DNA from: an uncultured Lachnoanaerobaculum sp.
GTDB lineage: Bacteria > Bacillota > Clostridia > Lachnospirales > Lachnospiraceae
Direction of reading: 5' to 3'
Length of the DNA: 18,094 nt
Assembly: GCA_938041725.1 (NCBI GenBank)
Contig: CALISX010000204.1
Location: 1 to 18,094 of the forward strand
Under the pieces are notes generated by a model. That model had not been told where the DNA came from, searched no databases, and saw nothing but the letters and a program-made list of their open reading frames with translations. The stretch's first letter is position 1. Each line of letters begins with the position of its first letter. A program made the translations under genes and the position numbers. Shown here piece after piece: positions 8,472-15,592 of the stretch.

Positions 8472-9773
8472 ATGAAGTTTGGGATTCTATTGATTACGGC
8501 AGTGTTTCTCATAGTTGCAATCAGAAGAAATAAGAGCATCAGCGACCCATATGTTGCTTTTAATATCCTGTGGTTGGGTGCGGCTGTCCTCATCAATTTG
8601 GGAAACAAGTATGTTTATGAGCCCAGTACAACTGCTTTGCTATGTGTGTTCGTGGGGATCATCGGATTTAATCTTTCCTCCCTTGCGCCAAAGCTTGTAA
8701 TAAGCAAGATCAGGATGGGCATTTTGCTGAGGGATGATTATGAGATTCAATACCGAAGAGTACACATTATTTCGATTATTGTGCTGGTTCTCAGTTTGTT
8801 GACTGCGGCCAATGCGGTTAGGGCATTTTTGTCTGGAGTATCCTTCAGCTCCATCCGCAGTGATTATTTTACCTATGCTTCCGGTGAAAGTGTTTTGTTG
8901 TATTATTTTCGCAATTATGTGCTTTCCCCTTTGCGATATGTGGTGATAATCATGACCATCATAGCTGTTATAACAAAGGAAAAAGTCAGCAAATGGCTGT
9001 TGGTGAACGCAGTAGTGATTGTCATTCTACAGGCCATTTCAAGCGGCGGAAGATATGTTCTTTTGAATACGATCTTCATGATGCTGTGCGGGTATTCACT
9101 GTTTAAGGATAGGGTGAAGATTACAAAAAAACAGAAAATGGTTATTGTTGTGATAACGGCGCTGCTTTGGTATGCCATCGTATTCTTTACAAATGATAGA
9201 GCATCCTTTCTAACACGGAATATGACTGTGGGTGAGAGACTGTATCATACAGTATATGAGTATTTTGCCGGCAGTGTTACTTACTTTGGAGAGGTTGTGG
9301 CAAAAAATCCATCCATTGCAGGTTCCACACATGGAATGAATTTTATGGCTGGCTTTATTATTCCCATGTTTACGATTTTAAATTTTCTGCGTTTGATTCC
9401 CTTTCCTGCTGTTTTTACAGTGATTGGCACCTATGTTGTTGAGGTTCTGAGAATCGGACCCTCAACCTATTATAATGCCATACCAACAATGTTTTGTTAC
9501 TTCTATGTTGATGGGGGACTTTTGCTGGTCTTTGCAGAAGCATGGTTCTTTGGGTATATCTGCAAGAGGCTGTACATAAGAGGAAAAGCCGGTAATTTGC
9601 TGATGAGCTGCATGTTTATTTTGATATTTGTTCAGATATGCAATGCAAGCACCAGGTGGTTTTTCTATTCGCCTGATTATTGCATGGCATATTTATATTT
9701 GAATACCGTAGTCAAAAAATCCATGAGAGGGAGAAAGGCCGGAAAGCAGGGTACTGTAGGTTACAGGAATTGA
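8472..9773 (+). CDS. wzy: Wzy-type oligosaccharide repeat-unit polymerase
   Basis: A 433-residue polytopic membrane protein with roughly ten to twelve hydrophobic stretches, for example residues 2-17, 28-45, 97-115, 153-170, 176-192, 225-242, 293-312 and 385-400. The segment QAISSGGRYVLLNTIFMML followed by a charged YSLFKDRVKITKKQK turn, and a long soluble stretch after TNDRASFLTRN, match O-antigen/capsule polymerases, whose primary sequence is poorly conserved. The predicted role is joining flipped repeat units on the outer face of the membrane. Only one such gene is present alongside a single flippase, as expected for a Wzx/Wzy system. GGAAGG directly upstream of ATG 8472 is the ribosome site. 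The assignment rests on topology and context more than on catalytic residues. Confidence 0.85.
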   Translation: MKFGILLITAVFLIVAIRRNKSISDPYVAFNILWLGAAVLINLGNKYVYEPSTTALLCVFVGIIGFNLSSLAPKLVISKIRMGILLRDDYEIQYRRVHIISIIVLVLSLLTAANAVRAFLSGVSFSSIRSDYFTYASGESVLLYYFRNYVLSPLRYVVIIMTIIAVITKEKVSKWLLVNAVVIVILQAISSGGRYVLLNTIFMMLCGYSLFKDRVKITKKQKMVIVVITALLWYAIVFFTNDRASFLTRNMTVGERLYHTVYEYFAGSVTYFGEVVAKNPSIAGSTHGMNFMAGFIIPMFTILNFLRLIPFPAVFTVIGTYVVEVLRIGPSTYYNAIPTMFCYFYVDGGLLLVFAEAWFFGYICKRLYIRGKAGNLLMSCMFILIFVQICNASTRWFFYSPDYCMAYLYLNTVVKKSMRGRKAGKQGTVGYRN

Positions 9774-9787
9774 TGGAGAGGGTTTTA

Positions 9788-10948
9788 ATGGAAAGAATTG
9801 CAATCGCAGCGGTTGGGTATAATCGACCGGATTCAATGGAACAATTACTGCAGTCGCTTCGACAGGCAGATTATGCAGGGGATCAGGTTGATCTGGTGAT
9901 CAGCCTTGATAGGGGTCCAAGGCAGCAGGAGGTTCTGTCTGCTGCAAAGAGGATGGCCTGGTCCCATGGTGAAAAGATCATACGAGCCTTTCCCCAGCGG
10001 CTGGGACTCCGTTCGCATATTATCCGCTGCGGAGACTTGACGAAGGAATACGATGCAGTCATTGTTTTGGAGGATGATCTGGTTGTTGCGCCCCATTTTT
10101 ATTCCTATGTGAAGCAGGTGACAGCCCGATATGCAGCCGATGACCGGATTGCCGGCATCTCGCTGTATAAGCACCAGATGCATCCCGGGGTGAACAGACC
10201 CTTTGAGCCTGCAAACAATGGTTATGACGTATACCTGCAGCAGTTTGCCATGTCCTGGGGGCAGTGCTGGACCAAGGATATGTGGAGGCGGTTTAGAACA
10301 TGGTATAGTGAGAACCAGGAAAAAGATTTATCAGAAGGAAATATCCTGCCTTTGTATGTTTCTCAGTGGAATCAGCAATCCTGGTTAAAGTATTTTATGC
10401 GGTATATTGCGGAGAAGGATTTGTATTTTGTTTATCCTTATTTTTCCTTGAATACCAATGCATCGGATGCAGGAGAACACTGCCGTATTCCAAATAATGA
10501 CTTTCAGGTTTCCATGCAGGAGGGAAATCCGGTATATCGTCTGCCATCCTTTGAGGATGCTGTGAAGTACGATGTGTTTTTTGAGCGGGTCGGAATAGAA
10601 GATAAGCTCTTTTTGGAATTGCAGGGGAAAAAACTTCTGGATTTTTATGGAAACAGAACCGGATATGGAGATGCAGACTATGTGATCTCCACCAAGGCCC
10701 TGCCCTATAAGGTGGTTAGAAAAGTCCAGCTCCGTTACAGACCTGTGGAGATAAATGGCCTGAGGCCCTCTCCTGGGGAAGGAATATTTGTCTATGATTT
10801 GCATACACCGGCGAAGGCACCAAAGGTGAACAGGGACATTCTGACACGCTATGATGTGAGAAGTCTCCACTGGAAACAGACACTTCACCTTGGCTGGAGC
10901 GGATTGATTGATGCGGTATTGCACAGGATGCACGGAGGAAAGAAGTAA
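9788..10948 (+). CDS. GT-A glycosyltransferase resembling the GNT-I (GT13) family
   Basis: A 386-residue protein with a GT-A nucleotide-sugar domain. It starts ERIAIAAVGYNRPDSMEQLL and contains VISLDRG, then VLEDDLVVAPHFYSYV. Glu95-Asp96-Asp97 form an EDD metal-binding motif. This stretch closely resembles the EDDLEVAPDFFEYF of eukaryotic N-acetylglucosaminyltransferase I. Further on, FAMSWGQCWTKDMWRRF is like the WG-W acceptor segment of the same fold. About 100 C-terminal residues are unassigned. The start could also be ATG 9773, which overlaps the wzy stop (TGATG). I prefer 9788 because the family begins right there and GAGAGG at 9777-9782 precedes it. It probably adds one sugar to the lipid-linked unit; GlcNAc is a guess only. 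Confidence 0.82.
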   Translation: MERIAIAAVGYNRPDSMEQLLQSLRQADYAGDQVDLVISLDRGPRQQEVLSAAKRMAWSHGEKIIRAFPQRLGLRSHIIRCGDLTKEYDAVIVLEDDLVVAPHFYSYVKQVTARYAADDRIAGISLYKHQMHPGVNRPFEPANNGYDVYLQQFAMSWGQCWTKDMWRRFRTWYSENQEKDLSEGNILPLYVSQWNQQSWLKYFMRYIAEKDLYFVYPYFSLNTNASDAGEHCRIPNNDFQVSMQEGNPVYRLPSFEDAVKYDVFFERVGIEDKLFLELQGKKLLDFYGNRTGYGDADYVISTKALPYKVVRKVQLRYRPVEINGLRPSPGEGIFVYDLHTPAKAPKVNRDILTRYDVRSLHWKQTLHLGWSGLIDAVLHRMHGGKK

Positions 10949-10954
10949 GAGCAG

Positions 10955-12253
10955 ATGCGAATAGTACAGCGATTATTTAAAAGCAAATTTATACATAACA
11001 CCGGTTGGATCATGTTTGCCCAGATATACCAGATGCTTCTTTCACTGGTTATTGGGGTGATCAGTGCCAGATACCTTGGCCCAGGTAATTATGGAACCAT
11101 AAACTATGCCGCCTCGTATATCTCTTTTTTCATCATTGCCTGCGCCCTGGGCTTAGAGGGAATTGTGGTTAAGGAGATGGTGGATAACCGGGACCAGGAG
11201 GGGATCATTCTTGGCTCCAGCATTGTGATGCGGCTGGCAGCCGGTTTGCTATCCATGGCTGCGGTCTACATTATTGTAGCAGTGATGAATCCGGGAGACA
11301 GGATATTGCTGATTGTTGCATTCCTGCAGTCTTTGATACTGCTGTTTAATGCCTTTCATATCATTGATACCTGGTATCAATCCCTGTTGCGTTCAAAGGT
11401 TTCTTCGGTTGTCAAATGTATCGCCTATACCGGTATGTCTGTTTACCGGGTGTGGCTTCTGATAACCGGGAAAAGCGTTATCTGGTTTGCCTTTGCAACA
11501 TCTTTGGATGCCCTGTTGATAGCCGTTCTTTTTGTGATCTGCTATCAAAGGGATGGAAAACACAGGCTGCAATGGAATGGATCAGTAGGTAAGCGCCTGA
11601 TCAGCCTCAGTTATCACCTGATTATTTCATCCTTGATGGCTGTCATCTATAACCAGATGGACCGCATCATGATCGGCAAGATGATGAATCAAAAAAGTGT
11701 GGGATATTATGCTGCGGCATCTACCATCTGCCATATGTGGCTTTTTATCCCCCAGGCCATTGCAAATTCGGCCCGTCCCTTGATTATGGAATTGAAAAAC
11801 AGGGATGAAAAGCTATACATAAGACGAATCAAACAGGTTACGGGTGTAACCTTTTGGATAGGCGTTATATTTGCCCTGGTTGTTACAGTATTATCTCATT
11901 TTATTATTAATGTACTGTATGGCGGGGAGTTTGCGCCGGCCCGGGGACCATTGTTATTTATGATCTGGTCAACGGTTTTTGCATCGCTCTCATACACACG
12001 GGCTATATGGATGATCAGCGAGAACAAGCAAAAGTATATCAAGCAGATTTTAGTCTGCGGTGTTGTGGTCAATCTGATACTAAACGCAATTGGAATTCCC
12101 AGATTTGGGATGAATGGTGCAGCGGCTGCAACCCTTGTGACGGAAGTGACAAGCTGTTTGATCGCTCCGCTTTTCTTTCAGGCAACACGAGAGTATGTGG
12201 GTTATGTGGTTACTTCTATACAAGATATTGTTAATGTGATTAAAGGAGAATGA
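10955..12253 (+). CDS. wzx: Wzx-type oligosaccharide flippase (MOP/PST family)
   Basis: A 432-residue polytopic membrane protein. The N-terminal WIMFAQIYQMLLSLVIGVIS then ARYLGPGNYGTINYAASYIS is the classical Wzx opening (ARYLGPxxYG). In the middle, SYHLIISSLMAVIYNQMDRI followed by MIGKMMNQKSVGYYAAA is the second signature (DRIMIG...VGYYAAA). Late segments NVLYGGEFAPA and RFGMNGAAAATLVTEV are also typical. It would flip undecaprenyl-diphosphate-linked repeat units across the cytoplasmic membrane. The ribosome site is weak: GGAGG at 10934-10938 is 16 bases from the ATG, so translation may depend on reinitiation from the gene six bases upstream. The stop overlaps a possible upstream start of the next gene. 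Confidence 0.93.
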   Translation: MRIVQRLFKSKFIHNTGWIMFAQIYQMLLSLVIGVISARYLGPGNYGTINYAASYISFFIIACALGLEGIVVKEMVDNRDQEGIILGSSIVMRLAAGLLSMAAVYIIVAVMNPGDRILLIVAFLQSLILLFNAFHIIDTWYQSLLRSKVSSVVKCIAYTGMSVYRVWLLITGKSVIWFAFATSLDALLIAVLFVICYQRDGKHRLQWNGSVGKRLISLSYHLIISSLMAVIYNQMDRIMIGKMMNQKSVGYYAAASTICHMWLFIPQAIANSARPLIMELKNRDEKLYIRRIKQVTGVTFWIGVIFALVVTVLSHFIINVLYGGEFAPARGPLLFMIWSTVFASLSYTRAIWMISENKQKYIKQILVCGVVVNLILNAIGIPRFGMNGAAAATLVTEVTSCLIAPLFFQATREYVGYVVTSIQDIVNVIKGE

Positions 12254-12255
12254 TA

Positions 12256-13188
12256 ATGAGAATTCAATGGATCCATGACATTTATTGGATGAGGTACAGG
12301 TTTTTTTGGCGTTCTTATGCCTTATTGGCACCAATGGCCGCTACGAAAAGCCGATTTAAGAACTGTATGGGCTATCTTCCTGACTTGAAAGAGCCTAAAA
12401 CACTGAATGAAAAAATGCAGTACCTGAAGCTGCATGATTACTGGAAGAATCCTGTGGTATGCCAATGCACGGATAAGTATGCTGTAAGGGACTTTGTATG
12501 TGCAAAGGGATGCTCTGAAATACTCAACGAATTGTACACAGTCTACGATTCAGTTGACGAAATTGATTGGGAGGAAATACCCCAGGAGTTTGTTCTTAAA
12601 TGTAACCACGGTTCCGGAGGCAATATCATTTGTTATGATAAGAATGTCTTGGACATTGAAGATGCAAAGAAGAAACTGCGCAAATGGATGAAGGCTGAGT
12701 TCGGCTTGGAACGGGTTGAATACAGCTATGAGGGAATTAAACGGAAGATTATCTGTGAAAAAATAATTAAAACGGAGGATGGAAAGCCGCCGAAGGACTA
12801 CAAAATTTTCTGCTCCTACGGAGAACCCAAAGTGCTTTTCGTGGCAAGCGATAGACGTGATGGCACGGCCAAGTTCGACTATTTCACGCCTGAATGGGAG
12901 TGGATACCTGTAAAAAACGGTCATCCAAATGCAGAATGCACCTTGCAAAAACCTGAAAGATGGAATGATATGCTGGACTATGCCAGCAAGCTTTCAAAGG
13001 ATTTTCCTTTGGTTCGGGTTGATCTGTACCATGAGTTCAATCAGATTATATTTGGTGAATTGACCTTTTTACACTATGGTGGAATAGGCCCCTTCGATCC
13101 GCCGGAATATGATAGAAAGTTTGGAGATTTATTTCCGATTAATACGGGAAGCTTTAATACGGAAAGCTTAAAAGTCAATCATGCCTGA
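12256..13188 (+). CDS. TupA-like ATP-grasp protein
   Basis: A 310-residue protein of the TupA-like ATP-grasp family, named after the teichuronopeptide gene tupA of alkaliphilic Bacillus. Signatures are PKTLNEKMQYLKLHD near the start, TDKYAVRDFV, the nucleotide-binding segment FVLKCNHGSGGN (Lys115, His118) and KDYKIFCSYGEPK. The C-terminal VRVDLY ... FGELTFLHYGG (Glu268) should bind metal. TupA was linked to the polyglutamate/polyglucuronate cell-wall polymer, and related genes are widespread in capsule clusters, often annotated as glycosyltransferases. The exact reaction is not established; amide linkage of an amino acid to the glycan is plausible. ATG 12256 is chosen because AGGAG at 12244-12248 sits seven bases upstream; ATG 12250 is too close to it. 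Confidence 0.88.
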   Translation: MRIQWIHDIYWMRYRFFWRSYALLAPMAATKSRFKNCMGYLPDLKEPKTLNEKMQYLKLHDYWKNPVVCQCTDKYAVRDFVCAKGCSEILNELYTVYDSVDEIDWEEIPQEFVLKCNHGSGGNIICYDKNVLDIEDAKKKLRKWMKAEFGLERVEYSYEGIKRKIICEKIIKTEDGKPPKDYKIFCSYGEPKVLFVASDRRDGTAKFDYFTPEWEWIPVKNGHPNAECTLQKPERWNDMLDYASKLSKDFPLVRVDLYHEFNQIIFGELTFLHYGGIGPFDPPEYDRKFGDLFPINTGSFNTESLKVNHA

Positions 13189-13233
13189 TTATAATAAAGC
13201 CAATGCTGGCTGCGGAAAGAAAGGATAGATACC

Positions 13234-14298
13234 ATGCAAATTACAGAAGCCTTTAAAGGAAAGACACTTGTGATCACCGGAGGAACAGGTTCTTTTGGTT
13301 CCACCGTTTTGAAACATTTCCTAACCTCCGATATCGGGGAGATTCGTATTTTTTCCCGGGATGAAAAGAAACAGGATTGGATGCGGCATATGCTTCAGGC
13401 ACAATATCCTGACTATGCAGGGAAGGTCCGGTTCTATATCGGAGATGTGCGAAATATTGACTCTGTTCGAGATGTGATGTACGGGGCCAATTATGTCTTC
13501 CATGCTGCTGCTTTGAAGGAAGTGCCTTCCTGCGAATTCTTTCCCATGGAGGCTGTACGAACCAATATTATAGGAACAGACAATGTGATCACCTCTGCTG
13601 TGGAGAATCAGGTGGAGCGTGTGGTCTTCCTTTCTACTGACAAGGCTGCTTACCCCATCAATACAATGGGTATGACCAAGGCTGTGGGGGAGAAGGTTGT
13701 GCAGGCACGGGCACAGACAGCCTTCCAGCGCGGCGGTACGATTCTGGCCTGCACCCGTTATGGCAATGTCATGTGCAGCCGGGGCTCTGTCATTCCTCTG
13801 TTCATTGATCAGATTAAAAGAAAAGCGCCTGTGACCATTACGGATCCCAGTATGACCCGTTTTCTCATGAATTTGGATGAATCGGTTCATCTGGTTGCCT
13901 TTGCCTTTGAACATGCGGAGCCAGGGGATTTGTTTATACAGAAGGCGGATGCCAGTACCATGGGAACTTTGGCAGATGTCGTGATGAAGCTCTTTGGCCA
14001 GACGGAGAAGAAAATCATCGGCAGCCGTCATGGAGAAAAGCTGTTTGAAACCTTGATGACCAAGGAGGAGCATCTGCGTGCTACAGACATGGGACAGTAT
14101 TATCGGATCGCCCCAGATGCCCGGGGGCTCAACTATGACAAGTTCTATGTGGAGGGAACCGTGACCACAGAGGGAGACGAGGCCTATACCTCCCATAACA
14201 CAAATCTTTTGGATGTGGAGGGAGTCGTTGCAAAGATTCTTACCACTGACTATGTGCAGGAAGAACTGGAGGGCCGCCCCCATCTGGTGGAGGCCTGA
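13234..14298 (+). CDS. capE: CapE/FnlA-type UDP-GlcNAc 4,6-dehydratase/5-epimerase
   Basis: A 354-residue extended SDR enzyme. The Rossmann loop GGTGSFG is at residues 16-22, then IRIFSRDEKKQDWMR (typical of the inverting dehydratase class), HAAALKEVPSCE, and STDKAAYPINTMGMTK with Met145 and Lys149 in the MxxxK position. RYGNVMCSRGSVIPLF and HGEKLFETL are further signatures. It begins the UDP-L-FucNAc pathway: 4,6-dehydration of UDP-GlcNAc with C5 epimerisation. The full-length, intact frame and the neighbouring capG- and capF-type genes support this over the retaining PglF type found at the start of the window. The 45-base gap before it contains AAAGGA as ribosome site. Confidence 0.93.
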   Translation: MQITEAFKGKTLVITGGTGSFGSTVLKHFLTSDIGEIRIFSRDEKKQDWMRHMLQAQYPDYAGKVRFYIGDVRNIDSVRDVMYGANYVFHAAALKEVPSCEFFPMEAVRTNIIGTDNVITSAVENQVERVVFLSTDKAAYPINTMGMTKAVGEKVVQARAQTAFQRGGTILACTRYGNVMCSRGSVIPLFIDQIKRKAPVTITDPSMTRFLMNLDESVHLVAFAFEHAEPGDLFIQKADASTMGTLADVVMKLFGQTEKKIIGSRHGEKLFETLMTKEEHLRATDMGQYYRIAPDARGLNYDKFYVEGTVTTEGDEAYTSHNTNLLDVEGVVAKILTTDYVQEELEGRPHLVEA

Positions 14299-14300
14299 TC

Positions 14301-14362
14301 CGCAGCCGGCGGTTATACCCCCCATCCCGGGGGGCCGGCACCACCATGCATATAAGTCTGCG
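14301..14362 (+). repeat. GC-rich palindromic intergenic repeat, copy A
   Basis: The 93-base gap between capE and the capG remnant holds a compact element. CGCAG (14301-14305) and CTGCG (14358-14362) are outer inverted repeats. GCCGGC (14305-14310) pairs with GCCGGC (14334-14339). An inner stem of six C (14318-14323) pairs with six G (14329-14334, sharing one base) around the loop ATCCC. The 3' half (14335-14362) matches copy B (16928-16955) at 26 of 28 bases. GGTTATA at 14311-14317 interrupts the stem and is absent from copy B. No T-run follows, so it is not a standard intrinsic terminator. Confidence 0.75.
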
Positions 14363-14391
14363 TCCTTTGGCAGGTTGGAAAGAAGGAATAC

Positions 14392-15592
14392 ATGAATGTT
14401 TCTTGGAAAGAAAACGGCAGGATCAAATTGATGATTATTCTGGGCACCAGGCCGGAGATTATCCGGCTGGCTGCTGTGATTAAAAAATGCCGTCAATATT
14501 TTGACACAATACTGGTTCATACCGGTCAAAACTATGACTACACCTTAAATGGCGTGTTCTTTAAGGATCTGGGTCTGGATGCTCCGGAGCTGTATCTGGA
14601 AGCGGTGGGGGCGGATCTGGGAGAGACCATGGGCAATATCATTGCTGCTTCCTATAAGGCCATGGTTGAACTAAAGCCGGAGGCTGTGCTGGTGCTGGGG
14701 GATACCAACAGCTGTTTGAGTGTGATCGGCGCAAAGCGTCTGCATTTCTGCTATATCTGCAAAAAGACTTCATATCCCTATCTTCCATATGGAAGCGGGA
14801 AACAGATGTAAGGATGAATGTCTGCCGGAGGAGACCAACCGGAGAATCGTAGATATTATTTCCGATGTCAATTTGGCCTATTCAGAACAGGCACGGCGTT
14901 ATCTGGCAGACTGCGGGCTTCCAAAGGAGCGGACCTTTGTTACAGGTTCTCCCATGGCAGAGGTATTGACAGAGAATTTAAAGGAGATACAGTCTTCGGA
15001 TATTCATACCCGGCTGGGATTGGAAAAGGGGAAATACATTCTTCTTTCAGCACACAGGGAGGAAAATATTGACACGGAAAAGAACTTCACCAGTCTTTTT
15101 ACAGCAGTCAATCATATGGCTGAAAAGTATGATATGCCGATCCTGTATTCCTGCCATCCCAGAAGCAGAAAGCGGCTGGAGAGCAGCGGCTTTCTGCTGG
15201 ATCCCCGGGTAGTGCAGCATGAGCCCCTGGGGTTCCATGATTATAATTGTCTGCAGATGCATGCCTTTGCAGTGGTCAGCGATTCCGGAACACTGCCGGA
15301 GGAGAGCAGCTTTTTTACATCCATCGGTCATCCCATTCCGGCTGTATGCATCCGCACCAGCACGGAACGTCCGGAAGCTTTGGACAAGGCCTGTTTTATC
15401 CTGTCGGGTATTGACACAAAGGGACTGTTGCAGGCGGTGGATACAGCTGTGGAGATGATTGAGAAGGAGAAGAACGGGGGAGCGGTTCCCGTGCCCGATT
15501 ACAGGGATATAAATGTGTCGGATAAGGTTGTAAAGATCATCCAGAGCTATGTGGGAGTGGTGAATAAGATGGTCTGGAGAAAAGATGTATGA
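14392..15592 (+). pseudogene. capG: CapG/FnlC-type UDP-N-acetylhexosamine 2-epimerase, frameshifted
   Basis: Two frames together give a complete non-hydrolysing 2-epimerase of about 390 residues. The first (14392-14811) has MIILGTRPEIIRLAAV, VHTGQNYDY and LVLGDTNSC, then runs into FCYICKK and stops at 14809-14811. The second carries IPIFHMEAGNRCKDECLPEE, LSAHREENID, SCHPRSRKR and VSDSGTLPEE through to 15592. At the break, bases 14719-14745 encode SVIGAKRLH, one T follows, and 14747-14773 encode SAISAKRLH in the next frame. The net effect is a 28-base surplus. The intact enzyme would turn UDP-L-PneNAc into UDP-L-FucNAc. The second half's first ATG (14789) has no ribosome site. The stop overlaps capF as ATGA. 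An assembly artefact cannot be excluded. Confidence 0.88.

Noticed and set aside
9680..9787. Longer start of the GT-A glycosyltransferase inside wzy
   Set aside because: The first 36 codons overlap the wzy 3' end and do not look like the family. ATG 9788 (or 9773) has purine-rich sites and begins at the conserved GT-A strand.
13198..13211. AGCCA-ATGC-TGGCT hairpin between the TupA-like gene and capE as a terminator
   Set aside because: The stem is five base pairs with no T-run behind it, so termination is unlikely and the operon probably continues.
13321..14529. 402-residue open frame on the minus strand opposite capE
   Set aside because: It lies antisense to an intact, clearly recognisable CapE/FnlA. 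Its translation is rich in His, Cys and Gly with no domain I recognise. It is a shadow of the codon pattern.
14746..14811. Programmed ribosomal frameshift restoring capG
   Set aside because: Joining the frames needs a +1 (or -2) shift. There is no canonical -1 slippery heptamer (C AAA AAG is not one), no stimulatory structure is obvious, and the duplicated nine codons point to a recombination scar instead.
14789..15592. Separate gene for the back half of the epimerase starting at ATG 14789
   Set aside because: No ribosome site precedes this ATG, family sequence (IPIFH) continues upstream of it in frame, and half an epimerase lacks the N-terminal domain.
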